NCBI GenBank assembly: GCA_009859145.1
Contig: VRVR01000035.1
Span: forward strand, 99,978-163,977
Reading direction: 5' to 3'
Source of the DNA: Andalucia godoyi
Taxonomy: Eukaryota; Discoba; Jakobea; Jakobida; Andaluciidae
Length of the DNA stretch: 64,000 bases
Each line of letters opens with the position of its first letter. The stretch's first letter is position 1. The translations under genes were made by a program, and so were the position numbers. Positions 1-15,232 of the stretch are shown in pieces. The notes beneath the pieces are model-generated. The model did not search any database, was not told the origin of the DNA, and saw nothing but the letters and a program-made list of their open reading frames with translations.

Positions 1-265
1 CACAGAACAGTAAAAAAATTCAAAAAAGAAAAAAAAAATTGGAAAGAAAACATATTCAACCGCAGAAGCCAGAAAAAACTGACGTACACGGAGAAGACGT
101 CGTCAATTGTCGACTGCTGCTCAAGAAGGAGGGGAAAGTGTGTGCGAAAAAATCCGTGTTCATGGCTGCGGTGTGCAGAGCGAGGCTCGTGTTGCGAGTG
201 ATTCTTGGCCATTAACCATTTTCTTCATGAGCGAGCGAGAGAGAGAACGAGAGAGGGCGAGAGAA
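1..265. other. Left-edge non-coding stretch
   Basis: No gene is supported here. The first 60 bases are A-rich, and a GA-rich purine stretch (about 228-264) lies immediately before the start codon of the WD40 gene. It is most simply the promoter and 5' leader of that gene. Confidence 0.5.
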
Positions 266-1335
266 ATGCAGTGTCCGAGTGCTCTGACGTCGATTCATGT
301 GAATCCAGTATCAAAGAGTAGTATTTTAGCGAGTTGTTCAGACGTGTGTGGAAACCACTGGATGGGGTGTCTGTTTGTGTTCAAGCCGACTGAAGACGGG
401 ATTTTCTTCGAGGAGCAGTTCTCAAGCGAGTTGCCTGTTGGTGTGTCTGTTTGTCGCTGGATCTCGGAATCACAGTGTGTTTTCGGGTTGGATGACGGAT
501 CCATCTGTGCTTCCAAAGCGCACAAACTGGACGACTTTTCGCTTGTGGCAGCACATGCAGCAGGCGTAACATCACTGCATGCTCTGAAGGGAAATAAAGT
601 GATATCCACGTCTGTGGACGGTTCCGTCATCTGCTCTGATCTTGATCTTGATGATTATCAGACGGTGTGGTCGATTCCACCATCTGTCGGTCACTGTGGA
701 TCCATCACGGCGAGTGCTGTTGTCGATTCGGTGCTGTTCACTGCGGGTTCAGATCGAAGGATCCGTGCGTGGAATGCCAAGGATGGGACACCTCTCGAGC
801 TTTGCGCAACGGCTGCTGAAGTGGTTTCCAAGATCACGGTCGTGTCGAATGAAGTCGTGGTTCTTGGAGATGTGACTGGCGCCGTTTCTCTTCTCAGGAG
901 AGATGATAACAGGTGGAAATACATTGAGGAATCCATCAAGGTTTGTTTTCTTCCTCTTTCTTTCTGTCTTCTTTCTTCCTCCCTCCCGCTTCCACACCAC
1001 CACCACCACCTCTTCCTGCTGTGATGTTTATCACTACGAGACTGGGTCTAAAAACTCACGCATATTGTTATTTTTTTAATTTTTTTCATTTTCCATGAAT
1101 GTACAATAAGAAGCTGCACTCGTCGCAAATCACAGACTTTGCGGTCGTGGACGGTTCGGCTGTTCTTTCTTCAGGTATAGATGGTCGCGTGGTCCTTTTT
1201 GAAATTGTCGGGAGCTCTGTCGCACCATCCAAAGTAGTGCATGCAGTCCATTGCGGAGTCCATGCGATTGCCTTTGGAAATGCAAAGGTATACATGGGAT
1301 GCTCTGATGGAAAATTGATCGCATTGCCAATGTGA
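266..1335 (+). CDS. WD40-repeat protein, two exons
   Basis: Two exons (266-940 and 1111-1335) separated by a 170-bp phase-0 intron with a GTTTGT donor and a T-rich stretch before the AG acceptor; together they encode about 299 residues. The start is the ATG at 266, because the open frame upstream has no better ATG and reads through a GA repeat. At least three WD40-like blades are visible, for example around 'SVDGSVICSDLD', 'GSDRRIRAWNAKDG' and, in exon 2, 'SGIDGRVVLFEIV'. The size fits a single seven-bladed propeller, a scaffold for protein complexes. I cannot assign an orthologue; a small nucleoporin-type propeller is one possibility but has no diagnostic motif here. It converges on the PIG-T gene with only 13 bp between the stop codons, so the 3' UTRs must overlap. 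Confidence 0.8.
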
Positions 1336-1348
1336 TCGCACCTTCTAG

Positions 1349-2737
1349 CTACTGGTTTTTCTTGGCGCTGTCGGGCGCATCCGTCGTCGGCGTTTCCCTT
1401 TCTTTTTGTCCGACTCTTCTACTATGCCTCTCTGCTATCGTATTGTATGTCGCCATCAGAAAGATGCACACCATGGCAAACCACATGAGAAACGTGTTAT
1501 AGATAAAAGATGGATCCGGACGCAACCCGAGAATAGCAATTGGTGCGCTCCATCGACCCAAAAAGAATGCTGGGGGCTGCTCGAACCCGTGGTGAGCTTC
1601 CGGTCCATATTGCTCGACTGCAAGACTCCATTTTCGAAACGGGATTTCCACAGTCGCAGGGCGCACGCATTGCTGCAGACTAACGTAAATCAATAGTTTT
1701 CCGCTGGCTGAATTGTCAACTCTGTCGAACACTGCATCTCTCACGGCTATGCGATTCACATCTGTGTCATAGTCAATCGCTCCAAGCTTGGAAACAACCA
1801 AGGGGTATGACACGTTGAGACGAAAGTGTGGGGCCACAAAATATGGAGAACAGCGAATAAAGTACAACAACGACCCTGCAGGCTGTCCAGTCCCGGCAAC
1901 AGCAGCGGTAAGCAAAATGGGAGAATCCACGCGACGTTCCGACCGAGAGCGATCCCCGAAAGACCGTGCGATGTACTGCAGAGTGAACGTAACCGAACTC
2001 TGTGATGCAAGTACGTGAATGGACACATATGATGTGTCCATGGATTCAAACAGCGTGTCAGTGTTTGGGATGTCCGGGAATTCTGCGGATAGCGTCGCGG
2101 ACCGCAGCACTGCGCTGCACAGAACAAATCTCGCCATGAGACCTTGCACAGCGGTTTCATTAATGCTGTGAACAACCGTGCCAGAGTATGCAGAAACATG
2201 AGACATCGTATGCTCCTTGCGACCATGCACTGCATCCATCAGCGATCGATCGCCGCGGAAGCTTTGCATCAACGACGACTCCGCGATTGGAGTAATGAAC
2301 AACGACAATACAGTCGACAACGGGCTGGAAGGAACCTGCGCAACATAGCTTCCGGCAGGGTGCGAATTCGATGTCTCCATCAGTGAAAATGGCGCACCCG
2401 TAATCGAATCGACTGCATAAGCAAGCAAGTCCCACTGTGACAGATTCATGCTGCTGCCAGATGAGACTGCAGAAAGCCTCAATCCAGCAGGAACATGCAT
2501 GGATGGGTCTCCCCACAGTGAATAGAGCCACGGACCAGATGACACAGAGTATGTAATTGAATCCATCCCAAGCTTTGCACACAGCTTTGTGTACACTCTG
2601 TGCTGCAATTCACCACTTTTGAATTGCAACCGCACAGTTACAGCATCGACATCTCCGGAAACCGTCACCACGGACACCTTTGACAAACAGAGTGCACACA
2701 TCAAAGAAAGATGCACAAGCAAAACCATGCTCCTCAT
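1349..2737 (-). CDS. PIGT: GPI transamidase subunit PIG-T/Gpi16
   Basis: A 462-residue type I ER membrane protein. It has an N-terminal signal peptide (about residues 1-20, 'VLLVHLSLMCALCL'), a long luminal domain, one transmembrane helix near the C terminus ('NTFLMWFAMVCIFLMATYN', about 408-430) and a short basic tail. PIG-T is a core subunit of the GPI transamidase, which replaces the C-terminal signal of proteins with a GPI anchor in the ER lumen. The C-terminal third follows the family pattern: a beta segment, a Phe-x-Lys/Arg stretch, a His-Gly-Phe motif ('AHHGFEQPPAFF'), then a conserved 'PDPSFIYN'-like segment leading into the TM helix. The N-terminal half is divergent, and I could not find the usual conserved Cys-Thr-Glu-Asn-Leu block. 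The length is slightly below that of animal PIG-T. The identification rests on C-terminal similarity and topology. Confidence 0.75.
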   Translation of the reverse strand: MRSMVLLVHLSLMCALCLSKVSVVTVSGDVDAVTVRLQFKSGELQHRVYTKLCAKLGMDSITYSVSSGPWLYSLWGDPSMHVPAGLRLSAVSSGSSMNLSQWDLLAYAVDSITGAPFSLMETSNSHPAGSYVAQVPSSPLSTVLSLFITPIAESSLMQSFRGDRSLMDAVHGRKEHTMSHVSAYSGTVVHSINETAVQGLMARFVLCSAVLRSATLSAEFPDIPNTDTLFESMDTSYVSIHVLASQSSVTFTLQYIARSFGDRSRSERRVDSPILLTAAVAGTGQPAGSLLYFIRCSPYFVAPHFRLNVSYPLVVSKLGAIDYDTDVNRIAVRDAVFDRVDNSASGKLLIYVSLQQCVRPATVEIPFRKWSLAVEQYGPEAHHGFEQPPAFFLGRWSAPIAILGLRPDPSFIYNTFLMWFAMVCIFLMATYNTIAERHSRRVGQKERETPTTDAPDSAKKNQ

Positions 2738-3050
2738 CGTCTGAACCGAGACTAAAAATGCTCTTCATATGTCGCTGCATAATCGAAAAATAAAGGAAAA
2801 CGATAAAATGGGCAAAAGATGGAAAGACCAGAAGGACGGATATCTGCATGGTGGAAATCTGCCGTCCGTACAGCCTCTGACTGTTCGGCTTGATGCTAGT
2901 GCGTGAGTCTGGATTGGGGCGGTATAAAAATGCTTGGTTTTGGTTCAGTTCGCTGAACCGTGTATTTGCTGTACTGGTTTTGTTGTACTATTTGTACTAT
3001 TTGTTGGTTTGGTCTGTATCTTTCATTGAGAACCGCCGCGGATTGTCACC
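2738..3050. other. Intergenic, divergent promoter of PIG-T and Tom6-like gene
   Basis: About 310 bp between the PIG-T start (minus) and the Tom6-like start (plus). It is T-rich near 2940-3030. No other gene is supported. Confidence 0.5.
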
Positions 3051-3182
3051 ATGTTCATGTTCAACAAGCCTGCTCCACAGCCGTACGGAGCTGCCATGAA
3101 AGAGCTCCGAAACAATATCGTTGCATTTGCTGGCATTGTGACACTTTTCCGATTAATACCGCTTGTTGCATCGCGACTCTAG
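3051..3182 (+). CDS. TOM6: Tom6-like small subunit of the mitochondrial import pore
   Basis: A 43-residue ORF (ATG 3051, TAG 3180-3182) with a good start context (caccATG). The N terminus 'MFMFNKPAPQPYGAAMKEL' is followed by 'RNNIVAFAGIVTLFRLIP', a single membrane helix ending in Arg and Pro. Plant-type Tom6 proteins have the same layout: MFxxKP at the start, an amphipathic Lys/Leu/Arg segment, then one helix containing Arg and ending in a Pro-hydrophobic tail, in about 43-54 residues. Tom6 is a small alpha-helical subunit that stabilises the Tom40 import pore in the mitochondrial outer membrane. It sits alone between PIG-T and the spastizin-like gene, and a (TG)n tract begins 17 bp past its stop. 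Because it is so short, the call depends on motif pattern and needs a profile search. Confidence 0.68.
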   Translation: MFMFNKPAPQPYGAAMKELRNNIVAFAGIVTLFRLIPLVASRL

Positions 3183-3415
3183 ACTGTACTCTCTGGATGT
3201 GTGTGTGTGTGTGTGTGTGTGTGTGGCTGTCACTGTGTGCCGATGATGATCCAGGTTGAGGATACGCAAAGGACACGCAAAATCAAGTCCAAATTCATCC
3301 ATTCTATTTACTGCATGTTGGATCTGCACAACGACATCTGTACATGCAATTTCTCTGTCACCCACTTTTTCTCGCAGCCTTCCACACACGCAGACACGCC
3401 TTTTTCGCTTCTTCA
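3183..3415. repeat. (TG)n microsatellite and shared 3' region
   Basis: A run of about 13 TG units lies at 3199-3224, immediately after the Tom6-like stop codon. The rest is 3' UTR for the Tom6-like gene and, on the minus strand, for the spastizin-like gene. Confidence 0.9.
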
Positions 3416-6400
3416 TCATCGTAAACCTCCATGCTTTGCAAGGTACTTGTCGCACATTTGGACAACGGACTTTAGTCCTTTTGCATCGGATTGCTCACGA
3501 ACCATGAGAACATCTTCAATACGTCCATTCTCGATTGCCAAAAAGCACGCAGCCTTGTGTTTTTCGCAGATTAAACAGCAGAGAACCTTCCGACTGGGAT
3601 CCTTGACTTGTCCACACAGCCGCTCTGCCAGCTTATACTCCTGCAGTTCAAGCACCAAGGTATGGACGCAGGCCGTAAGCACCCCGTCCCAGTCGTCCAC
3701 GTCCACCAGACCCTTCATTTCAGTTATGAGCTCCAAAAGCTTGGCTGGCTGGTTTTGATGGATGAACGTCACGGCACACTTTCGATAAACATCTGCCGGA
3801 AGTCGCAAAGCATTCATCACCCGCACCGCCGTCCCGTACTCGCCAATCATCAGCAGCGTCTCTGCAACTCGGCACTGCTCATAAAGAGAGCCGAAGAGCG
3901 TCGTTCTAAACCCAACCATTCCGTTCTTGCGGCTCTCAACACCAGCATACGGAGAGCGCATCAAGTTTGGATCCGTCTTAAATGCAGGCAACTCTGAAAT
4001 CGTGGTGCCCGCCTCCGACATGTCGAGCAACTTCTTCAGTAACGATGTCTCCACATCACACATCAATGCATCACCGCCATATTTGCGAACCCGCGGAAGC
4101 AACTCGAGTTGTTCCAACAAGGTCTCGCACGACATGTATCCATCAAGACAACAAGACAACGCGACCTCGTTTTCACCCACGAGGGCATGGAACGAACTTG
4201 CCATCCGAAACGCACCCAGGTCTCGTAATGGCTTGGCAACCTGGTCGCGAATGCGGTTCGTAATCCCCACCTCAAACGTCTTGAATCGGTCATTCAGAAG
4301 CGCATACATTGTGGGAATCTGATTGGTCCGAAATGCACAGATCGTTAGCAAAGTCCAGTCCTCCAGGAAATCTAGCAACACATCGGCATGGCCTTGGGAT
4401 ACCAGTACCTCAACGGCAGCCACTGGAAACAGAGGACCGTTCGGAGCCTTCCGACTCTTACACGCAGTTAGCAGCTCGTCCCAGCCTTTTCCACAAAGGT
4501 CATCGGAAGTAGCCCAGATAACAGACTCCACGGCACAATCCAAGTTGTTCTTGTTGAGCAGCGGAACAGATCGATTCAGCAAATTCTTGGGCGTCGCTTC
4601 AATAGCGGCGGCCATGCTTAATCGGCTGTGTGCAGATCGAGATGCGGAGATGACAGACGCGGGGTCAATGCCAAAATACTGACACAACAACTCAGCGTAC
4701 GCAAAATGCCCACGAGAAGTCAAGTCGTCTTTCAGCAAGAGCAGTTGCTTGCTGTCGTCATTAATAATCAGTCGAATATATCGCGCCGGTAAAGACGGCT
4801 CTATCAACAGAATTTCATTGAGAACCTCAAGAACGCGCGAAGTCCTGTTCCACGGAAGAATGTGGCGTAGAGAGCCCTCCACGCGAAAGATGTCGAGAAA
4901 AAATGAAAACACCTTGCCCAGGGTGTCTGCAGGGACCGGATCTTGATAGGACTTCTCGAAGATTTCCAGGCAGACCGCCGACATCAGCTCTTGAATGAGA
5001 CTCCACGTCTGTTCCACCTTCCAGAAACACAGCACGTTAAAGGCAGTCAGATAGGCCTCCAAAGAATAGACCTTGTGCAAGCCTGTTCTTTGAATAAACG
5101 TCTTCGAAAGACTGTCTTTGTCCACAACAGCCAGCGGGAATATCTTGCGGCATAACCTGCTGAGAAGAGCCCTCGCAAACGGCATGGTCACACTCCACAT
5201 CGACTCGAAGGCGTCAACCAAAGTTGAGGAAGGGAAATGCAGCAACATTTCGCAAACCGACAATGAGATGTCGTCTGCGGATTGTATTCTTTCCAAACAC
5301 ATGTTTGCAAAGAGCAGCGCGATTCCGCACCAAGACTGACTGCAGCAAAACCGAAACGCAACAGCCAGGGAACTGGAATCTGAAGACAACTTGGCGCGCG
5401 CAGATTCATCAAACAATTCATCAAATTTGAAAATAGCATTGCGGCAAAGAGACTGCAGCCGCGAGGACATCCAAGCCGAAATGTACGTCGGAACGTCGGA
5501 CATATCCAAGAGGAATTGAATGAATGAAATGCACTCGTCGCGTGACAAGCAAACATTCAGAGGTGTATCGGCCATTTGAAACAATGAAAACAGATACTGC
5601 AAGATGACCTTGTCGTCCCGGGCAACTTCTCCTTTGTTGACAGAAGATGCTCTTGGTCGGACAAAGCGTCCATAGGGCGTGAAGGTTCGTGATGACACGG
5701 GGCCGTAGGCAAATTGAAGATCTGGAAGAAAAGTCTCGCCAGGTTTCCGAGTGACCATGCTTGCGCATATATGCAACACATCGTTATCGATTGTCGGACA
5801 TGAGTCTTTCATTTTGCGAGGAACTGCAAAGAAATACGGATCGGAAAGAATTTTGGGAGACAGGGAGCCGCCGGGTTGCAAGAATCCAGAAAATTGCAGA
5901 TCAGAGACCAGAGCTCGGAAATCGTCGTAACAGGCATCAGAAAGTTGCAGAAGCAAAACCACATCCTCGGTTCGTAGCTTGTTCAAGTGCATCATAATAT
6001 GGTTGGATCGACACTCGTGGTCATCGAGTTGCATCAGAGACCAGAACAGCTTTTGATGATCCTTCTTATCCTTTTCCTCAATGGCAAGGGTTAAAAATTT
6101 CGCAGGCAACAAGTACTCCAAATCGGATTCAATTGCTCTGGAGATAGCCACATACGGATCAACCCCGGAAGACAGCCACTGCAGGAACAATAAATTATAC
6201 ATTTCCTTTCGACGTGCATGAAGGGGGGCGGGCGTAGACGTCAAGGAAACAGCCCCGCCCATCAACTTCTGCAAGGAGATCATGTCATTCAGGAACAGTC
6301 GTATCTCTTGGATGAAGGCGTCCTGATTGCAGTGCTGTGTCAGCACTAACAGTCTCTCTGACGAAATAGAAGAAAAATCTAAAAAGGGGAACAGCGCAGC

Positions 6401-7768
6401 AATGACTGAAGAGCCCAGATTCCTAGATGCCTCCTCAACAACCTCGTAAGAACACACCAGCAGCGACTTTGCAAGCAAACTCAGGGTGAGAATCCGGAGT
6501 GATTGCAAGTCCCTTCGAATAGCATCCCAGACACTGCCACACTGCGAAATATCCGAAAGATGCGGAAGCAATGAAGCAGAAATGGAAGCTGCAAAAATCG
6601 GACCAAAATCTTGAGTAGACTGCAGACGTCCCGAAAACCGAAGCGCATCGGGCAAGATGTTTGCAGCCCAGTCCACAAAAGAAATCACGCTCTGCTCGGG
6701 AAAAAACCGAACATCTCCAACTCCGCAAATAAAACGGGACAGCTCCAGCCCGGGCGAATCATCAAGACAAATACATTGAAACTTTGCAAAATCACTACGC
6801 ATTGGTGAGAAGACGATGCTAGACAACGCGTCTGATGCCGCTGCTTGCGAATATGCCCCTTCTTCTAGATCCACGGGAGTGTGTTGGATTTCTGCTCCCA
6901 AAATTCTACCAGGGCTTCTACACAAAGAACTTCGATATCGCACTGCTAAAACGATCAACAGATACGCCGTCGATACGTCGGGTCGCAGTAGAACGGTTGG
7001 CAGATGAATTTGGCCTAGGACTTCTTCAAATAGTGGAAGCAGCCGTGCAATCGTCTTTAGAAAAGCAACGTATTCCGAAAGGAATGCACTTGTCGGATGG
7101 ACATTCAACAGAAACTGAGAAAAAAACAGCAACTCCGCGGTCATCTGGACCATATCTTTGGCATCAGGAAGGCTCGCTCGAATGCTTTGCAGGAGGGTAA
7201 TCATCACCGGCAGAAGGTCGTCTCCGATTTGAACGGTCTTGCATATGATGTACAGCTTCCGCAACAAAAGAGAGTCTCCGCTCGCCTGGATGTGCTGCAA
7301 CACCTCCTCACATGCGGAACATATGAGATCGTATCTGTAATCAAGCACCAGCTTGTCCACAAACCTCTCGGTGTTGTCCAAAAGAGACAAATTCAGCGAA
7401 TTCCTGATTTCGTACCACGACATACCCCTTTCTCTCATTTTCCAGATTTGGTTCACATTAGAAAGTGGGGAATGGCTCTGCAGCAGTTCAATGAATCGGC
7501 AATCGGATGAAAATCTCGTGAACGCATCCATCAGTTGATGATCCACAATCGAATGATCAAGAGAGTCAATGAACGCGGCATCTCGGCGAAGAAATGAAAA
7601 TACGACAGCCGCAGCTGGAAACTGCGAGGCAAAATCGTGCAGAAACTGCTTATCACGAGAGCTCAGCTCCTTTGAGCACAAGAAACTGTGAACGGAGTCC
7701 AAAAGAGTGTGGCGATTGTGCTCGAGAGATTCCAACGCGGCTTCATGAAGAGATATTCTCGGTAGCAT
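3416..7768 (-). CDS. Spastizin/ZFYVE26-like giant alpha-solenoid protein
   Basis: A single uninterrupted frame of 1450 residues. Most of it is Leu-rich helical sequence with no signal peptide or TM segment. The last 250 residues resemble the C terminus of spastizin (ZFYVE26): a 'TTLFGSLYEQCRVAETLLMI' segment matches the 'TLFG...ACKVML' region, and it is followed by 'RKCAVTFIHQNQPAKLLELI' and a terminal block near 'KVLCCLICEKHKAACFLA', where spastizin has a similar Cys-Lys-hydrophobic series. In animals spastizin works with spatacsin and AP-5 in lysosome reformation and binds PI3P through a FYVE zinc finger. No FYVE finger (RKHHCR-type motif) is visible here, so the protein is a FYVE-less version, as in some other protists and plants. 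The start is the first ATG of the frame. The N-terminal 1100 residues could not be matched by eye. Confidence 0.62.
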   Translation of the reverse strand: MLPRISLHEAALESLEHNRHTLLDSVHSFLCSKELSSRDKQFLHDFASQFPAAAVVFSFLRRDAAFIDSLDHSIVDHQLMDAFTRFSSDCRFIELLQSHSPLSNVNQIWKMRERGMSWYEIRNSLNLSLLDNTERFVDKLVLDYRYDLICSACEEVLQHIQASGDSLLLRKLYIICKTVQIGDDLLPVMITLLQSIRASLPDAKDMVQMTAELLFFSQFLLNVHPTSAFLSEYVAFLKTIARLLPLFEEVLGQIHLPTVLLRPDVSTAYLLIVLAVRYRSSLCRSPGRILGAEIQHTPVDLEEGAYSQAAASDALSSIVFSPMRSDFAKFQCICLDDSPGLELSRFICGVGDVRFFPEQSVISFVDWAANILPDALRFSGRLQSTQDFGPIFAASISASLLPHLSDISQCGSVWDAIRRDLQSLRILTLSLLAKSLLVCSYEVVEEASRNLGSSVIAALFPFLDFSSISSERLLVLTQHCNQDAFIQEIRLFLNDMISLQKLMGGAVSLTSTPAPLHARRKEMYNLLFLQWLSSGVDPYVAISRAIESDLEYLLPAKFLTLAIEEKDKKDHQKLFWSLMQLDDHECRSNHIMMHLNKLRTEDVVLLLQLSDACYDDFRALVSDLQFSGFLQPGGSLSPKILSDPYFFAVPRKMKDSCPTIDNDVLHICASMVTRKPGETFLPDLQFAYGPVSSRTFTPYGRFVRPRASSVNKGEVARDDKVILQYLFSLFQMADTPLNVCLSRDECISFIQFLLDMSDVPTYISAWMSSRLQSLCRNAIFKFDELFDESARAKLSSDSSSLAVAFRFCCSQSWCGIALLFANMCLERIQSADDISLSVCEMLLHFPSSTLVDAFESMWSVTMPFARALLSRLCRKIFPLAVVDKDSLSKTFIQRTGLHKVYSLEAYLTAFNVLCFWKVEQTWSLIQELMSAVCLEIFEKSYQDPVPADTLGKVFSFFLDIFRVEGSLRHILPWNRTSRVLEVLNEILLIEPSLPARYIRLIINDDSKQLLLLKDDLTSRGHFAYAELLCQYFGIDPASVISASRSAHSRLSMAAAIEATPKNLLNRSVPLLNKNNLDCAVESVIWATSDDLCGKGWDELLTACKSRKAPNGPLFPVAAVEVLVSQGHADVLLDFLEDWTLLTICAFRTNQIPTMYALLNDRFKTFEVGITNRIRDQVAKPLRDLGAFRMASSFHALVGENEVALSCCLDGYMSCETLLEQLELLPRVRKYGGDALMCDVETSLLKKLLDMSEAGTTISELPAFKTDPNLMRSPYAGVESRKNGMVGFRTTLFGSLYEQCRVAETLLMIGEYGTAVRVMNALRLPADVYRKCAVTFIHQNQPAKLLELITEMKGLVDVDDWDGVLTACVHTLVLELQEYKLAERLCGQVKDPSRKVLCCLICEKHKAACFLAIENGRIEDVLMVREQSDAKGLKSVVQMCDKYLAKHGGLR

Positions 7769-8668
7769 GTCTTCTTTGGATACTCTCCGAAAGCGAGGAT
7801 AAATACCAGTTTAACAAAAATAGAAGTAGTAACTGTTGTTGTCGTTGTTATTGTAGTATTACAAAACGAATGGAAGAAGCAAATCGGGCGCGTCTGTGCA
7901 GTGCGCAGCAAGCGTGTTTTTTTTTTTTTTTCGATTGTCAAAAGATGCTTTCGGCGGAGAGCCTGTGTGGGTGGAAAGGAAAGAAGAATCAATGAAGAAG
8001 AAAACGCTCCGCCATATGGGGGAGGTGTTTCTGCACTAATTTTTTACAGCTGCGAGACCCTAGGTATAACTCTCCAACCCAAAACGTCTGGTGAACGGCT
8101 GTGAGGATCACCGGAGAGTATGGCTGAAGGTGTGCAGGTCGAGGCCCAGTGAGAGACACTGTCGAATACTGACAACCGATTCCTTGTAATCGATGATTCC
8201 TCCGCCGCGGCCTCTCCCTCTCCCTCTCTCTGTGCGTGGCGCACACCATTGCCGATCAACAATCAATGCAACATCCGCTCGATTGAAAACAGAGAATGGA
8301 AGATCCAGAGAGAATGAACAAGTGGATTAAAAATGCGGAATGGCAATAGATGAAGCTCGTTGAAACCCCTAGTTTCCCATGGTTTCCAGGGTCCAAACGG
8401 TTTCTGACGAATGCATTAATTGATCAATTCAAGAGCTCTGAACGAAAAATTAGGATGCCTCTGTCTTTTGGCGTACGCAGACACCCGGATGTCCCACTCA
8501 AAAAGAGGAACTCCTAAATAATCTGTTTGAGGCGCAGCATGCGAGACAAATGTTTGGAGAGGTTTTGGGCTGGAGGATAATACCTTATGGTAGGTAATAG
8601 GACGCGATCAACGGAAATTCGCAAACGTCAGAAAGGAATACCATCAGCGAAGAAAGAAAAAGAAGGAT
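7769..8668. other. 900-bp intergenic region, no gene recognised
   Basis: This lies between the spastizin-like start (minus) and the CTU1 stop (minus). It contains a T15 tract (7917-7931), a CT-rich pyrimidine stretch at 8211-8231, and no ATG-initiated frame that looks coding. The part at 8040-8220 has several short inverted segments and could be transcribed, but I could not match it to U1-U6, SRP RNA or a snoRNA. Confidence 0.4.
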
Positions 8669-9679
8669 TTACAATGTGCCCGGGGCCTGCAAAGTGTTTC
8701 TTTTGGTCTTTGACGACACATTCTTGTGCAACAGTACTTTTGCGTTGCCCGAGTTGAGACCTTCCAGCAGCTCGCAGGCTCGGCAAATTCCTTGAGACGA
8801 CACAAATCCGCACTTGGTGCAGGGCATTTGGACTTGCCGATTCTGCGGCTCGAGTTCTTCAAAATGGAAGCGCTCTGCAGAATGAATAATATCTAGAATT
8901 GCAGATGGTCGGATCCTCTCGAGATCCTTGACGAATTCACGGGCATATCCGCGATATGCGTTTGGAGAATAGATGCACTCTGTCGAAAAGTAGTCCAAAG
9001 ACCTGTGATATGCATACATTACAATTTCCTTTTCGTAGGCATACTTGAACGGCTTGCAACGGGGAATAGTAGAAACAGAATCTTCGGTAATGTCCGTAGT
9101 AATCGATACGCAGCGCTTCAATCGAGCGATATCTCCTCGAAGCAAGTTCATCAGTACCGTTTCAGCAACGTCGTCTGCATTATGACCAGTTGCAATCTGA
9201 TCGGCCTTGATCAGCGCTGCTCCTCTCTCAAGCGCTTGCCTTCTGAAAACTCCACAAAACGTACAGTTTGACTTCATCCCGATTTCTCGGACAATGTCAT
9301 CCATTGACCATCCATACAGATCCTTGTACGACAAAATGCTCAACGGCAAACCGTATACTGCTTGATTCCGTTTCACACACTCCAGGGAATCGTCCCTGTA
9401 GCCAGTAATTCCTTCATCGATGCTCACGAGAATCAGCTCGATTCCATACGAATGCTTCTGATTCAACAGATGCAGTACATGTGCAAGAACAGTAGAGTCC
9501 TTGCCGCCGGACGCACCAATAGCAACTCGCTCCCCTTTTCGGAACAACTGGTTCGAAGTAATAGTCTGGTGCACTTCTGCTTCAAATAAGTCGAAGAAGC
9601 ACTGTTTGCAAATGACCGAGCCCGTCTTTGGTCTTTTCAAAACCGCCTTTTCTTTAGAGCACCTCTCGCAAAGCCTCAT
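8669..9679 (-). CDS. CTU1: Cytoplasmic tRNA 2-thiolation protein CTU1/NCS6
   Basis: A 336-residue TtcA/CTU1-family adenylating thiolase. With CTU2 it makes the 2-thio group of wobble mcm5s2U in cytosolic tRNA(Lys, Glu, Gln), using sulfur relayed by URM1. Visible elements: an N-terminal zinc-ribbon half (CERC, residues 4-7, paired with CKQC at about 24-27), the PP-loop '[15 protein letters not shown]' near residue 55 that binds ATP, a central '[10 protein letters not shown]' motif with the Cys pair thought to bind an Fe-S cluster or persulfide, '[21 protein letters not shown]', and a C-terminal ribbon '[19 protein letters not shown]'. The length matches the family, and the first ATG is used. 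A pseudogene is unlikely because every catalytic motif is intact. Confidence 0.97.
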   Translation of the reverse strand: MRLCERCSKEKAVLKRPKTGSVICKQCFFDLFEAEVHQTITSNQLFRKGERVAIGASGGKDSTVLAHVLHLLNQKHSYGIELILVSIDEGITGYRDDSLECVKRNQAVYGLPLSILSYKDLYGWSMDDIVREIGMKSNCTFCGVFRRQALERGAALIKADQIATGHNADDVAETVLMNLLRGDIARLKRCVSITTDITEDSVSTIPRCKPFKYAYEKEIVMYAYHRSLDYFSTECIYSPNAYRGYAREFVKDLERIRPSAILDIIHSAERFHFEELEPQNRQVQMPCTKCGFVSSQGICRACELLEGLNSGNAKVLLHKNVSSKTKRNTLQAPGTL

Positions 9680-10152
9680 TATGCTCTCTTTTTTGACACT
9701 TCACAAATAAATCACGGAAACTTCGAAATGTCGTCGCGCGGTTTCAAGCAGATACCGGTGCACAGGACGACGATCGTGTTCGACTATCTGCAAACACTCG
9801 GAAGAAACGGAAAGACGAAAAACAAAGGTGTTGGCAAAGAGAAACGCGAGTCGGGGCCCTTCAGACTTGGACTTCAGAACGCATCGTGATCTGGGGAGTG
9901 AGCAGCAATGAGCAGGAAAGGTCCGGTGAACGGTGCCGCCATGCACTTTGCATCAAGCATCAAAGCATCCTCCAAGCCATGTTCGTCCACCAATACCGGT
10001 AGGGATTGAAAAAAGTCGAAGCGTTGCTGGATGCTGTTATTATTTTCGTCTGGGACTTTGGTGTCTTTCGTCCTCCTCTTTGTCAGATTCCTCTGCAGAA
10101 GCAAGGGCAAAGGCCGACGCTGACACAAAATAATAGTAATTATTATAATATC
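9680..10152. other. Intergenic with short coding-like stretches on both strands
   Basis: This is the divergent region between CTU1 (minus) and the large HEAT-like gene (plus). A 53-codon plus-strand ORF (9728-9889) and minus-strand frames (9701-9946 and 9874-10128) overlap it. The minus frames read like protein ('IQQRFDFFQSLPVLVDEHGL'), but they lie in two different frames with no ATG and no clear splice site, so no gene is called. Confidence 0.35.
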
Positions 10153-15223
<5,071 letters not shown>

Positions 15224-15232
15224 GTAAAGAAC

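Noticed and set aside
8040-8600. Possible structured non-coding RNA (snRNA, SRP or snoRNA)
   Set aside because: No U1-U6 core, SRP S-domain loop or paired C/D boxes could be found; some short inverted segments are not enough.
9728-9889. 53-codon plus-strand ORF upstream of the HEAT-like gene
   Set aside because: No homology by eye, and it is antisense to equally protein-like minus frames; evidence is insufficient either way.
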